NCBI GenBank assembly: GCA_036927565.1 | Contig: JAYESD010000008.1 | Span: 121,671,498-121,735,497, forward strand | Length of the DNA: 64,000 bases | Source of the DNA: Tuctoria greenei | Lineage: Eukaryota > Streptophyta > Magnoliopsida > Poales > Poaceae | Direction of reading: 5' to 3' | Shown here: positions 45,941 to 57,901 of the stretch, piece by piece | Position numbering within the stretch: the stretch's first letter is position 1 | How the letters are laid out: every line of letters starts with the position of its first letter | Notes under the pieces: generated by a model | The model's input: only the letters and a program-made list of their open reading frames with translations | What the model was told of the DNA's origin: nothing | Databases searched by the model: none | Translations under genes and position numbers: made by a program

Positions 45941-48227
45941 AAATCCATCAAACCCTACCTCTCCACCTCTATATAAACACCCCACCACCGCAACTTTTCA
46001 TCCCTTTGTCACAATTGAGAAACCCGGAACCCTAGTTTGTGAGGGCAGCCGTCAGGAAGACTCTACCACAGCCAGGAGAAGGGAAGGAGGAAGGAGAAGG
46101 CTCAAGCAAGATCAATCTTCGTCAACCCATCGACATCGTCATCATTTCTCCACCAATTCCCCATCTTCTTTGGATCTAGAAGTCAATTCTCAAAGCCCCC
46201 GACCTTTGGACCCTTGGATTCGTGGTAAATGTCTTATATGCACCTTTTCTACATAAAATATGACCCTATATTAACTTTAACCATGCTCTAGTTGGAAATT
46301 CGCCAAAAACCCTAGCTGATCGGACTTGTTTGGCCAAGTGCGGACTAGTCCGATCAACTTTCTTGTCAAGGGCGAACTAGTCCGATCTCCTGTATAGACT
46401 TGTCCGACCACCTGAATCCGAAGTTGCTGAATTAGTTCCAATTTGACATAAATAACCTCAGAACCTGCTCAAACTTGTTTCACACCATTGTAACTAGATA
46501 GTAAACGTTAATAGCAACTCATTAACAGGTTTTACCTCTAATTGCATTAATCATGCATGTCATGTCATATTGAGTAATATATGGGCATTTATTGATGGTA
46601 ATGCCTATTTTGTATGTCGTTTGCGCAAAATAGAAGGTGTTGCACTAGAGGGTGCTGTCGAGGACCTCCAACACCAGAACTTTGAAGCTTTTGATCCTAG
46701 CCAATATCAAGAGCAGCGCAAGTGTCCTTGATCATATTGATCTTGTTTTTAAAACGTTTTGTTCGCAAAATTGCATGCTTGTGTCAATCTGATGGAAAAC
46801 CCATTTATAGGTGTTTACTAGACATGGTCCACCATCCTTGTCACTTGGAATACATTGTAGAGAGTCGGGAAGGGTATTTTTACTTTTTCGCTTTGCTCTA
46901 ATTAATTGGGATGGGAAAATAACCAAATGACCTAATTATGAATTAATGTATGATGAGAATTGGTGAACATGGTTAATTGGTAACATGGGAATTGGGAGAC
47001 TTAAGCAAGCATGGTATGTGGATTGGGTTGGATGATATGGTGGTTTGCTTGCCTTGGATCTAAGGACCAGTTCATGTGAGAATGAGCCAGGAATACAGTG
47101 CTACCACAAAGCAAAGTATGGGTGCGGCTTAGTCGATTAATTAGGTGTATTGCCAGCATTGTTTGTGTCATTTGGGGGAGCGGGGAATGGGAGTCGGTTG
47201 GGTTTGCAATAATGGTAGGACTGCCCTAGGATCCGAACAGGACAAGAGGGGGCCCTTAGTTGGATGTGCTCAGTTGGAGGCATCACCACCGGTGAAACCT
47301 CAGTGGGTCTGAATATGCTAGTAGTCCCATTGTAAATGCTATTTTGTGATCTCTTGGGCATACACATAAGGAAGTGTAATTAGCATAAGGAAGGTTTCTT
47401 TAGTCGTCGACGGGTGACAAAATCACGAACTTGTTGGTAAAGTGGTACAACCTCTGTAGAGTGTTAAAAACTATCATGGTAGCCGTGCTCCCGGTTATGA
47501 GCACCTGGACAACTTCCATGATTAGAGTAGAACTGGTATTTGGGATGGTTATGGTTCGGTATTGGTTACGGTTATGGATTGGATGGTTATAATTGGATAT
47601 GGTTAATGAGGATGGTAAGAATATGGTATATGGATAGATAATGAATAATGGATGTGATATAATGGTAATTGATGGTGTTGGACTCATAATTGGTAATTAT
47701 TTGGGATATGATGGGATTATTTCACATAGACATTTTAGGATGCTTTCCATCCATTTTAAATATACTTTTCAGCAACTAACCATTATTTATTATCAATTCC
47801 TTGTTTAAGCTACATGTCATTATTTTCCCAAACTTGCTGAGTACGACATGTGCTCACCCTTGCAATTCCCCCCACCAACGGTTTCAGGTGATGTTTGGGA
47901 GTACCCTGAGCATAATGCAGAGTAGTAGGCTGTGTGCTATCATCGACTTGCCTATGGTGTTACTTGGAGTCGCGCTATCCCTTATGCTTAATTTGCTCAG
48001 TTTGCTTAGTTTAGTTTATTTTCGCTGCAGTTTTAGTTTCACTATTAATAATGATCATTAGAGTTTGTAATTTAAATATTATTTGAATATTGTAATAAAT
48101 GTACTTAATTAACTTGTGGTGTGGAAATTTTATGTATATCATTTGTGATGCACTCGTGTATGTGTGTTGAACATCCTGGGCACACATATGCGTCACACTT
48201 GGTTAATTTTTGGAACCGGGTGTCACA
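45941..48227 (+). repeat. D1 3' LTR, second part
   Basis: Continues from 35443 after D2 and ends GGAACCGGGTGTCACA. It has a TATA box at 45970-45977 and palindrome units at 46318-46408. It is more diverged from D2 than the D2 LTRs are from each other. Confidence 0.9.
45970..45977 (+). promoter_or_regulatory. TATA box of D1 3' LTR
   Basis: TATATAAA in CACCTCTATATAAACACCCC. Confidence 0.7.
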
Positions 48228-49370
48228 AGAATAATGGGGTGCCTGAGAATATTCCCCTTGGACCAAAAGCTAGCAACCTTGAACGCTTGATGGTTATGCA
48301 AAATCAGCTCATGTAAACCATGATGCAAACCTTGGGACAGCTGCAAGCCAACAACAACAAATAGCCCTCTATGCTTGCACCACCACCACCATCACCGCCA
48401 CCCCACCACATCATAACGCCTGGGAGATTTTATGAGAACCCGGCCACCCACTTTTGTTCAAGCCAATGATACTATGGAAGCTGTTGATTTATTCAAATCT
48501 ATCGAGAAAAAAGGTTGCTATTGTCTAGTGCAGTGACCGAGAGAAGGTCCTTTTTGCCTCAGACCAGCTAGTTGGAGTTGTTGTGGATTTGTGGGTAGCT
48601 CTTTGCAATGCCCCTGCTAATCGGGAGAGAATCACATGGGCTGAGTTCAAGGAGAGCTTCCGTTCTCATTATGTTCATGAAGGTGTCATGATCCTAAAAA
48701 GACAAGAATTTAAAAACCTTAGGCAAGGAAGGATGAGTGTGAGTGAGTATCTTAATAAATTCATTCCACTATCAAGGTTGCTCCAGAGGATGTCAATACG
48801 GATAGACGGAAGCAATACTTGTTCATGAGGGATCTAAATAATGAGATTCAAGTTCAGCTGCTTAATGGTGATTATGCAAACTTCTAGAAGCTTGTGAACA
48901 AGGCTATTGTCATTGAGAACAAGGTTCGCGAGATGGAGCAAGATAACAAGAGGAAGATTCCATACCAGGGACAGCTGCAAGGAAGCAATGTTCGCCCCCG
49001 CTATGCACCACCAAATGCACCATATTACAACCCACTCGCTCTTGTGTACCATGCTGCAATTCCACCACGCCCAAATCAGCCGCCGCAGCAACGCCCCGCT
49101 ACGCAAGTACCTCGTTATCCTGTGCCACCTGCACCACGTCCCAATATGGCGGCTAACGCCCAAAATCAGTTGCACCCAAGTTTTCTTGGTGCTACGGAAC
49201 GCAATATGTGCTATGTATTTAGAGAGGTAGGGCACCTCACCAGTCAATGCCCCAAAAGAAGATGTGGACCAGTGAACAATGCGCCAAGGCTAACCTACCC
49301 TTGGCCGAATGTAGGAGCATCACAAGGCAACCGTGGACAACAAAATTTTTCTAGTGGCAATGTGAATCAC
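48228..49370 (+). pseudogene. D3 gag remnant
   Basis: Starts at the equivalent of D2 codon 14 (NNGVPEN), then NLERLMVMQNQLM and stops. The capsid part at 48583-48828 keeps RERITWAEFKESFRSHYVHEG and SEYLNKFIPLSRLL. The C-terminal part from 48894 keeps [21 protein letters not shown]. The zinc knuckle is CYVFREVGHLTSQC, with the second Cys lost. Several stops and frameshifts. Confidence 0.84.
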
Positions 49371-49875
49371 GTCTCTACTGGGGAGGCCCAGCAAGTTGAG
49401 GATGTCGTGATTGGTACGTTCCTCACCAACTCCAACCTCTGGACTGTCTTATTTGATTCGGGAGCATCTCATTCATTTATCTCATCAATGCATGTCACCA
49501 AGTACAATCTGCCTATATCTCATATGAAGCACACCATGTTGGTAAAATCTCCTGGTGGAGAGATGAGAACAAATATAGTGTGTCCGAGAGTAAGTGTAAA
49601 AATAAGGGGGTAGACTTTCTTGCAAACCTCATTGTCCTAGATTCACAAGGGATAGACATAATACATGTAATGGACTGGCTGAGCAAGTATAATGGAGTGA
49701 TTAAATGCGCTGAGGGGATTGTGAAGTTGACAAGCAAGCATGACACTAGCATCAAAGTTGAGATAGCCGAACCCACAGCGGATAAGGCAACCATGAGTCA
49801 CATGGAAGGTCTGACATTGGAGAGTATTCTGATTGTTCGCGAGTATCCAGATGTGTTCCCGGATGAGTTGCCAGG
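49371..49875 (+). pseudogene. D3 protease and linker
   Basis: [10 protein letters not shown] at about 49455-49484 is intact, followed by [21 protein letters not shown] frameshift near 49600 separates it from VDFLANLIVLDSQGIDII and [10 protein letters not shown], which ends at the F insertion (49875). Removing F and one CCAGG copy joins it to GMLPDHDIEV at 54436. Confidence 0.84.
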
Positions 49876-50781
49876 TGATGAGGACATCACTTCTATGGAT
49901 ACAAATAACACTCCATTGAACATACAAGATGCAATCAATAGAGTTCATACACAACAATTAATTTCAGAGGTGAACTCGTTCTTATATATTTCCTTATATG
50001 TTTTTGAGCATAGATTGCTACTTAATGATTTATTTGTGATTAGGATCCATGGAGAGGTTCAAGAGTACTTGGAGGGAGTATTAGGGACGTGGAAGACCAG
50101 ATAATTCGTTCAAAGAAGATGGAAACCGAACCAAACTCCAAATCGTATCCAACTCGGAGTCCAGGAGCAGTACGCACTAAAACGGATGCCCAGGACGCAT
50201 ACGAACTCCGTTTTGGACGTTCTACATATGCAAGGAAAGGGGAGAGGATAAACTTTCCAATGGCGCCGGTACCATGTCAAAATTCCTGCGGAGTCGATGG
50301 GAATTGTCGAAACAAAATCAAGTACAGAATCTGTCAGGGTGCTGCGCCACCGTATTGGGCCATTGGGCCTTGTATCAAGTCTAAGTCCATTATTTTCGTG
50401 TATTAGGGTTAGGTCACGACCCTAAAACCCCCTTGGGCGTCCTCCCACCTTATATACTCCATGGTAGCTGCCGTGAACAATTGGGTTTTGCTTAGATCAA
50501 TAATATTGCCGTTCTACGGTTTGTGAGACCCCAACTTCGCGATTTCAGATCGTGTCTTCTACGTTCTTGCTCGTGTTCTCGGTTTCACTTGCAGGGATTA
50601 GCCTTCTTGGCGAGGTCAAGTGTGTGCTGCACGGTTGATAACCAATGGAGCGGTGGTGTAGTGTTTGCAGGGGTTGTTCGTGTTCTACTCGAGAGCCTCG
50701 GATCATCAACATCGAGATCTCCACATCAATCGACCTATCCATTACCTTTCGGAAGATCGGGCCTAAATCTTTTTCCTATCA
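49876..50781 (+). repeat. 5' LTR of F
   Basis: 906 bp with a TATATAC motif at 50451-50457 in the context of the F 3' LTR TATA box. It ends TTTTCCTATCA. Confidence 0.94.
50451..50457 (+). promoter_or_regulatory. Likely TATA element of F 5' LTR
   Basis: TATATAC, where the 3' LTR has TATATATA (54101-54108). Confidence 0.55.
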
Positions 50782-50783
50782 AT

Positions 50784-50793
50784 TGGTATCAGA
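50784..50793 (+). other. F primer-binding site
   Basis: TGGTATCAGA, initiator tRNA-Met type, two bases after the LTR. The match stops after ten bases. Confidence 0.8.
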
Positions 50794-51982
50794 TTTCCAG
50801 GTTGCCCGTTAGGTAATTCATCTATCCATTACATTATTTTTTTTTCATACCCAGAGTCCACAAAAAAGCCACAAAAACTTGCAGTTTAATAGATCTGTTC
50901 ATTACTTTGTACAAACCACCATTGAGCCTTCGCAACTTCCGTTTTCAGTTTAGTTTTGTTGAGTTTGTGTCCATTGTTGAGTCATATTGCTGGTTTAGAA
51001 AGTGTTTTTGGTCTTAGTTTGAGTTTTGCATTGTGTGATTCATCCTTTTGAATCACGTCATCACGTCCAGATTAGATTTGCCTCTGTCCAGTTGGGTATT
51101 TTCATCATATCTCGCTCATACGAACTTGGATTTTGGTGTTCTTATACTTTATGGAAAGCTTAAGAAGTTATCTACGACTTTCGTATTCATCATTTTCCCT
51201 TAAAATATAGTTATCGATGTAGAAATTGTATTAGATCAGAATCTGTTATTGACCTAGAAATTCTGAACAGTCTGTATTTCGGGGGCAATATCTCCTATTG
51301 TTCTTTTCCAAAATAGGTCTTTCATATATTGAGATTAAAGAGGAGAGATATATATACAATCTTTATGTTGTTGGTTTTCTATTTGGAGCCTCTATGTATG
51401 CCTATTTGTCCTTGGACGATTGATCATAAAATTTGTGACAGACCCACGAGATATCTTTGATTACTTTTTATTGTGTTCTTCGTTTGCAGCACATTCTGAG
51501 AAAAAGGAAGAAAAAAAGAAAAAGGCAAGTGCAAAACAAGATACAAAAGCCGTACAAAAAAAGAGGAGAAAAAACAAAAAAAAAACAGAAGTGATTGCAT
51601 CATTTGTGTCATGTAGTTTTATCTCATGTCTTGCTTGCTTGAACTACTAGGAACACATTTAGGCCATCAACTTTGACAAATACTTTGGACACTTATTCAA
51701 CTTTACTATCTGATTTCATTGTTGCTAATCCTTGCTACATAGAAAGTGCCATCCAAACTACACCTTACTCTTGAGCAGAATCGATACACCTTTGCAATCA
51801 TCCCACGCTTCATTGGTTTGTTCATACCGGCCACCATTTGCCACCTGCGGTGTCAGTAAGAACACTTGTAAGAGCGTGGTATGATGCTTTAGAGTGTGTG
51901 ATTCCACTTCCACTTTGCCATTATCCTTTGTAGTTGATAGGGATAACATATTTTTTGTGTTGTCTTCTGTTTGCTACTAACA
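50794..51982 (+). other. F leader
   Basis: 1.2 kb with no recognised gene. A strongly A/G-rich stretch at 51497-51592 reads as Lys-rich peptide in one frame, which I take as composition rather than a gene. Confidence 0.5.
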
Positions 51983-53152
51983 ATGTCAGGTAAAAGGAAG
52001 AATCATGCATTATATGCTGAGATGATGGACATGATGAAGACGGCGATGGAGTTGCTCACTAAAAATCAAACATCAACCAAGGTTTCACATGACATTCAGA
52101 CCACCTTTACAACACCTTCCATAAGAAGTAATTACATTCTCCCATCTCTTCCTTCTTATGATGATTTTGGTTATGATGAATATATTACTTGGGAAATAGA
52201 GGTGGATAAATTTTTTGGACAATGTCATATGTGTGAGTGGAGAAAGATTAGAAATGTTGCAAGTGCATTAGTATATTGTGCATTAACTTGGTGGAACAAT
52301 TTAAATGAATTAGAAAAACCTCGAACATGGAAAGAAACGAAAATTCTTATGCGAGAAACTTTTGCTAATGTATATATGTGCAAAGAAGAAATTCGGCAAT
52401 TTGAGGAGAAATTTCTTGTTGTACCTCCTTTTGTGTCTAACGTTTTGCAGGACAATATAGAAAATAATATAGATGATGCAAAAGAGAACGAGGCTTTTGA
52501 CAACACTTGTGAAATTTTAGATGGATCAACTCATAATGCACTTGAAATCACTACTGAAAATGATAAGGCAAATCATTCTACAAATACAGAAGGTGAGAAG
52601 TTTTTGGATGTTCTGAATTTTTCCACCAATCATGCTATTTTCGAGGAGCAACTATTAGAATCGTTTATTTATACACCATTGTCACATGTTGATTTTCCTG
52701 TTGATCGTTGCGCTACGAAAGAGTTGTGTGCTGATAACTCTATTATACCTATGCAAAAGCAAGTTAATGTACAAGATGATTGTGTTTTGGATTCACCTAC
52801 TTGTGCTGAAATTCATAATTTGATCACCGCTACTGCTGAAAATGATGAGCTGAAATTTTTGTCTTCTCTAAATACTTTGGGTTATATTGAATTTGACACT
52901 CTTTGTGATCTAAATATTGTAGGGAGGAGATTATTTTCACAATCTGAATTGCCTTTATTAAGTAGAAATATTTTTCATGCTATAGGCAACTATGAAGATA
53001 GTGTTGAATTTATGGTGCATATAGTTTACATATGTTCAAATGTGCAAGCTCCTTTTGTGCAGCAACAACATGGTGAAATGAATGGATGCACTAACACTAA
53101 TAATGTATTGTCAAGTTTTTCTAGCATTTTTTTATTGCAGCAGGGACAATAA
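51983..53152 (+). CDS. Gag-like protein of element F
   Basis: Open frame of 389 codons from ATG 51983-51985 (MSGKRKNHALYAEMMDMM) to TAA 53150-53152; no stops. The middle part, DEYITWEIEVDKFFGQCHM, then ALVYCALTWWNNLNELEK and TWKETKILMRETF, matches the capsid region of Ty3-gypsy gag (Y-x-W-E...ALTWW). The C-terminal half is acidic and Asn-rich, and I see no zinc knuckle, protease or RT. It is the only clearly intact element gene in the window. The likely role is particle assembly for F with enzymes from another element. The family could not be named more closely. Confidence 0.75.
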   Translation: MSGKRKNHALYAEMMDMMKTAMELLTKNQTSTKVSHDIQTTFTTPSIRSNYILPSLPSYDDFGYDEYITWEIEVDKFFGQCHMCEWRKIRNVASALVYCALTWWNNLNELEKPRTWKETKILMRETFANVYMCKEEIRQFEEKFLVVPPFVSNVLQDNIENNIDDAKENEAFDNTCEILDGSTHNALEITTENDKANHSTNTEGEKFLDVLNFSTNHAIFEEQLLESFIYTPLSHVDFPVDRCATKELCADNSIIPMQKQVNVQDDCVLDSPTCAEIHNLITATAENDELKFLSSLNTLGYIEFDTLCDLNIVGRRLFSQSELPLLSRNIFHAIGNYEDSVEFMVHIVYICSNVQAPFVQQQHGEMNGCTNTNNVLSSFSSIFLLQQGQ

Positions 53153-53173
53153 ATAAAAAAGAAGCATTGTTCA

Positions 53174-53953
53174 TTGCGGTTGTGCAATATGGACAGTGTT
53201 CATTCTACCCACAAAGCAATCCTTTTTCCTCGACATACGAGCAAGCCGAGGACGGCTTGTCATAAAGAAGGGGAGAGTGATGAGATCATGCATATTATCA
53301 TTGCACAAATAAACATAGCACAATGTTTATTTGTTTGGGATCCTGGCTCAAGTGAATGTCCACTCTTATTTGATGGACAAGATCAAGATGGCGCACTATG
53401 TCGTCCACCACCTTGGTCTCCTCCATTCATGCATACAAAAAGATTTGATGGCGTTGCACATTTGGACCAACACATAAGAGAAGATGAACTTGAGTCGAGG
53501 ATGACTCCAATTCAAGAAGGGGAGGATGATGAGTACATCACTTCTATGGATACAAACAACACTCCATTGAACATACAAGATGCAATCAATAGAGTTCATA
53601 CAAAACAAATAATTTCAGAGGTGAACTCGTTCTTATATATTTCCTTATATGTTTTTGAGCATAGATTGCTACTTAATGATTTATTTGTGATTAGGATCTA
53701 TGGAGAGGTTCAAGGAGTACTTGGAGGGAGTATTAGGGACGTGGAAGACCAGATAATTCGTTCAAAGAAGATGGAAACCGAACAAAACTCCAAATCGTAT
53801 CCAACTCGGAGTCCAGGAGCAGTACGCACTAAAATGGACGCCCAGGACGCATACGAACTCCGTTTTGGACGTTCTACATATGCACGGAAAGGGGAGAGGA
53901 TAAAATTTCCAATGGCGCCGGTCCCATGTCAAAATTCATTCGGAGTCGACTGA
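53174..53953 (+). CDS. ORF crossing the F PPT into its 3' LTR
   Basis: An open frame of 259 codons starts 21 bases after the gag-like ORF, passes through the PPT (reading IQEGEDDEYIT) and goes 427 bases into the LTR. The segment SRMTPIQEGEDDE resembles the R-T-x-P-x-QEGEDDED stretch at the end of pol in several gypsy lineages, followed by INRVHTKQIISEVNSFL, like the RAR-x-x-Q-x-VNSLL stretch. I read it as a relic of a pol C-terminus left after pol was lost. Whether it is translated is unknown. The upstream 60 codons have no match I recognise. Confidence 0.45.
   Translation: MRLCNMDSVHSTHKAILFPRHTSKPRTACHKEGESDEIMHIIIAQINIAQCLFVWDPGSSECPLLFDGQDQDGALCRPPPWSPPFMHTKRFDGVAHLDQHIREDELESRMTPIQEGEDDEYITSMDTNNTPLNIQDAINRVHTKQIISEVNSFLYISLYVFEHRLLLNDLFVIRIYGEVQGVLGGSIRDVEDQIIRSKKMETEQNSKSYPTRSPGAVRTKMDAQDAYELRFGRSTYARKGERIKFPMAPVPCQNSFGVD
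53514..53526 (+). other. F polypurine tract
   Basis: AAGAAGGGGAGGA, ending at the 3' LTR. Confidence 0.85.
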
Positions 53954-54430
53954 AATCGTCGAAACAAAATCAAGTACAGAATCTGTCAGGGTGCTGCGCC
54001 ACCGTATTGGGCCATTGGGCCTTTATCAAGTCTAAGTCCATTATTTTCGTGTATTAGGGTTAGGTCACGACCCTAACACCCCCTTGGGCGTCCTCCCACC
54101 TATATATACTCCATGGTAGCCGCCATGAACAATTGGGTTTTGCTTAGATCAATAATATCGCCGTTCTACGGTTTGTGAGACCCCAACTTCGCGATTTCAG
54201 ATCGTGTCTTCTACGTTCTTGCTCGTGTTCTCGGTTTCACTTGCAGGGATTAGCCTTCTTGGCGAGGTCAAGCGTGTGCAACAAGGTTGATAACCAACAG
54301 AGCGGTGATCTAGTGATTGCAGGGGTTGTTCGTGTTCTACTCGAGAGCCTCGGATCATCAACGTCGAGATCTCCACATCAATCGACCTATCCATTACCTT
54401 TCGGTAGATTGGGACCAATTTTTCCTATCA
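53527..54430 (+). repeat. 3' LTR of F
   Basis: 904 bp partner of 49876-50781; TATA box at 54101-54108. Confidence 0.94.
54101..54108 (+). promoter_or_regulatory. TATA box of F 3' LTR
   Basis: TATATATA followed by CTCCATGG. Confidence 0.6.
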
Positions 54431-54435
54431 CCAGG

Positions 54436-55681
54436 TATGCTGCCTGATCACGACATAGAGGTTGCCATTGATCTGATACCTGAAACAACACCTATACCTA
54501 AGAGGTCGTATAGAATGCCTCTATTATGGGGAGCACCAGTGCTCTTCATAGACAGAAGGATGGCACCCAGATGATGTGTGCAGATTATAGGCCTCTCAAC
54601 GAGGTGACGATCAAGAACAAGTACTCGTTATCCCATATAGAGGATTTGTTCGACCAAATGACGGGCGCATGTGTTTTCTCCAAGATTGATATGTGGTCAA
54701 GATATTTCCAAATGAAGATTAGACCATTGGATATACCCAAAACAACTTTTTAGACATGGTATGGATCCTATGAGTATGCCATTATGTCTTTTAGATTGAT
54801 GAACACGCCTGCATACTTCATGTTCCACTTGAATAAGGTCTTCATGAAGTATTTGGATAAGTTCGTCGTGGTGTTCATCGACGATATTACAATATACTAG
54901 AGAAGCGAGGAAGAGCATGAGGAACACTTGAAGCTTACATTGCAGAAATTACAGGAACATCAGTTGTATGCAAAATTCAGCAAGTGCCAATTCTGGTTAC
55001 GGGAAGTATCGTTTTTTGGACATATCATCTCCAAAGGAGGAGTATCGGCCGATTCGGGGATAGTGAGAAATGTGGTAAAGTGGGAGCCGCCATAGAATGT
55101 GAAGGAATTCTGGAGTTTTCTTGGAATGGTTGGGTATTATCGCTGATTCATCAAGGATTTCTCTGAAATAGTGAAGCCCATGACTGAATTACTAATGAAG
55201 GGGAAGGCAATTCCAATAACCTCAAGCTTGTCAGGTTAGCTTTGAGGAATTAAAGAAGAGGTTGACAACCGCACAAATGCTAGTATTGCCAGATGTGAGC
55301 AAGAGTTTTGATATATATTGTAACACGTTGAGGCAAGGACTTGGCTGTGTATTGATGCAAGAAGGACAAGTTGTAGCTTATGCATCGAGGCAATTGAAGA
55401 AACATGAGTTGAACTACCCTACGCATGATCTCGAACTTGCAGCCGCAGTGCATGCTTTGAAGATATGGAGGCACTACATCTTTGGTCCTAGATGTGAGAT
55501 TTACACAGATCACAAGAGCCTCAAGTACATATTCACACAAACAGATCTAAATTTTAGGAAATAAAGATGGTTGGAGTTCATCAAGGATTATGATGTGGGA
55601 ATAAATTATCACCCAGGGAAGGCTAATGTACTGGCAGATGCCTTGAGTAGGAAAGGAGCAAGCCACCAACTCATGGTTTAG
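54436..55681 (+). pseudogene. D3 reverse transcriptase and RNase H, broken
   Basis: After F: LPDHDIEVAIDLIPETTPI, then an internal deletion that removes the equivalent of about 25 codons before [11 protein letters not shown] pieces are [32 protein letters not shown] (Asp kept, next residues changed) and VFIDDITIY followed by a stop. Stops also lie near 54753, 55094 and 55143. RNase H at 55262-55564 is readable but has [11 protein letters not shown] where D2 has [11 protein letters not shown], so a catalytic Asp is Asn. It ends with TAG at 55679-55681, the same stop position as in D2. Confidence 0.84.
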
Positions 55682-57224
55682 GAGTTGCCATCCAAGTTAT
55701 GTAAGGAGTTTGAACGGTTGCATTTGGATTCGTGAATGAGATGGAAACAATGGAAGTAAACCCGACATTAGAACAAGAAATATGAGAAGGTCAAACAAAG
55801 GATGAGGAGATCCAAGAAATCAAGGAAAGGATCCAAGAAGGGAGAGATTGGAGGTTTAATGAAGATGATCATGGTACACTATGGCGTGGAAAACGAATTA
55901 TTGTGCCTAATGTGAAGCATATCTGGGAGAAGATATTCAAGGAGGCACATGACTCACTTTCCTTCATTCATCCTGGTTGTACGAGATGTACACAGACTTG
56001 AAGACGTGCTACTGGTGGGATGGGATGAAGAAGGACATAGTTGAGTATGTTGCCCTATGTGACACGTGCAAACGAGTGAAGGCTGAACACCAAAAGATAG
56101 CTGGACTGTTACAGCCATTGAAATACTCGAGTGGAAGTGGGAAGAAACCAGTATGGACTTTAGTTGGATTGTCGCGTACCCAGTCTGACTATGACTCCAT
56201 ATGGGTTGTTGTGGATTGGTTGACGAAATCAGCTCATTTCATTTCTGCCAAGACCTCACACGCCACATCGAAGCTTGCAGAACTGTATATGGAGCATATT
56301 GTATGCCGACATGGAGTTTCAAAGATAATAGTGTCTGACCGAGGCCTTCAATTCACCTCGAGATTTTGGAAAAAAAATACATGAGTCCATAGGTACCAAG
56401 TTAAATTTCGGCTCCGTGTATCACCCACAGACCGATGGGCAAACCGAAACAACGGATCAAATATTTGAGGATATGTTGAGAGCTTGTGCCTTGAAACATG
56501 GACGTAGTTGGGACAAGAGCTTGCCGTATGTTGAATTCTCGTACAACAATAGTGACCAAGCCAGCTTGAAAATGTCGCCTATGAAGCACTATATGGGAGG
56601 AAGTTTAGGACACCTTTGTTTTGGAAGGAAACAGGAGAGAACCAAGTATTTGGACCCGATGTGTTACAAGATGCCAAAAGGCAGGTTCAAATAATATGTG
56701 ATAACTTAAGGGCTGCTCAGTCACGGCAAAAAGGCTATGCAGATAGTCGGCGAAGGAATCTGGCTTTTGAAGTTGGAGACTTCGTGTACCTCAAAGTGTC
56801 ACCTATGCGAGGTCATGAGCGATTTAACGTCAAAGGCCAGTTGGCACCTCGCTATATCGGGCCATTCAAGATTTTGTACAAACATTGACAAGTGGCATAT
56901 AAGTTGGAGATGCCAGATGTTCATGATTTATTCCATGTTTCTCAGCTCAAGAAGTGCTTAAGGGTGCCGGAATAACAAGTACCAATGGATAAATTGGAGT
57001 TAGAGGAAGATTTGACTTATGCTGAGAAACCTATCAAAATCTTGGAAACAATGGAGAGAGTCACAAGGAGCAAGGTGATCCAATGGTGCAAAGTACAATG
57101 GAACCATCATACTGAGTCTGAAGCAACTTGGGAACGTGAAGAAGAAATCAAAGCAGAATTCCCTTATCTTTTCACCGCGCTATCAAATCTCGCGGGCGAG
57201 ATTCATTTTAAGGAGTGGTAGGTT
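55682..57224 (+). pseudogene. D3 integrase and chromodomain-like tail, broken
   Basis: The zinc-binding part with CDTCKRVKAEHQ is at 55977-56100. The catalytic core pieces are QSDYDSIWVVVDWLTKSAHF and VSDRGLQFTSRFW in one frame and HPQTDGQTETTDQ in another, where the catalytic Glu is kept. Further frames carry QVFGPDVLQDAKRQVQII and VSPMRGHERFNVKGQL. The chromodomain-like end (VIQWCKVQWNHH, ATWEREEEI) is at 56985-57221. The PPT reads TAAGGAGTGGTAGGTT (57209-57224). Confidence 0.82.
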
Positions 57225-57362
57225 TGTAACACCCTAATTTCCATTCATTATGCATTGCATTCATTCTTATACATCTCTAACATAATGCAACATGGCAAGG
57301 AACAAAATTAAAATGAATTATAGACAAACCGGTAGCTAAAATGAATCTTTGGTACAAAATTG

Positions 57363-57710
57363 TTCGGATTGGACCCCGGTCTAGTCCGGTTTTGCTACTA
57401 CTGTCCCCCGAACCTGTCTGTTAATTGCTATGGGTCAATCCGGTTTTGTTTCTGTTCCCGTCCTGACTTGACTGTTATCATATACGGACTAGTCGGACGA
57501 TCGCTACTGGAACTCTTCGAAGTTGTCTATAAATCCCAAAACTTAGTCCGGCATTGAAATACAAACCCCGGACTTGTTCGGCAATGCACCGGACTTGTCT
57601 GTTGAAATCTCTGTTCCTTGGACAAACTTGTCCGGTAAGAGACTGGACTTGTCTGATAAGCGCTCTATACTCCGAATGGACTTGTCAGGCCTTTCTATGG
57701 GCTAGTCCAG
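57363..57710. repeat. Palindrome array, D3 3' LTR
   Basis: About fourteen units, most with one to three changes (GGTCTAGTCCGG, GGACTAGTCGG, GGACTTGTCTG). The array lies upstream of the TATA box, as in D2. Confidence 0.78.
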
Positions 57711-57893
57711 TATTTAGGGTTTCGACTCAGATTCTATTTTTCCTCCACAACGAGTTATTCGGTAATTGCCTTAATTGGGCCCAAAAACGTTGTGCATCAC
57801 CCTTGAGGAGCCCAAGTGGCACCCCACCAAGGCCCCTACTTGTCCCGACTGACTTTTACTTGGATTGCACCACAAACGCACCACCTCTCCTCA

Positions 57894-57901
57894 TATATAA
57901 A
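57894..57901 (+). promoter_or_regulatory. TATA box of D3 3' LTR
   Basis: TATATAAA in CCTCATATATAAACACCC. Confidence 0.7.

Larger units (their letters stand above)
4084..48227 (+). mobile_element. Element D1: Tekay-like chromovirus, split by A, S1 and D2
   Basis: Ty3-gypsy element read on the plus strand. The pieces are the end of the 5' LTR (4084-4489), PBS and start of gag (4490-4887), rest of gag to integrase (31050-34901), and the 3' LTR in two parts (34902-35443, 45941-48227). S1 interrupts gag, D2 interrupts the 3' LTR, and A interrupts the 5' LTR. The 3' LTR parts add up to about 2.82 kb, as expected for the family. It ends at 48227 (GGTGTCACA) followed by AGAAT and D3 gag sequence, so D1 inserted in D3. 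Coding regions carry many stops and frameshifts. Confidence 0.88.
49876..54430 (+). mobile_element. Element F: non-autonomous gypsy-like LTR element
   Basis: 4555 bp with LTRs 49876-50781 (906 bp) and 53527-54430 (904 bp), TGATGAG...CCTATCA, flanked by exact CCAGG duplications (49871-49875, 54431-54435). The PBS TGGTATCAGA is at 50784-50793, the PPT at 53514-53526. It encodes one intact gag-like protein and no RT or integrase. The LTRs are visibly near-identical with scattered differences. The clean duplication and the joined D3 reading across the site make the borders certain. Confidence 0.95.

Noticed and set aside
51420..51650. Lys-rich 76-codon ORF in the F leader
   Set aside because: The peptide reflects an A/G-rich tract; no homologue known to me and no sign of a conserved start.
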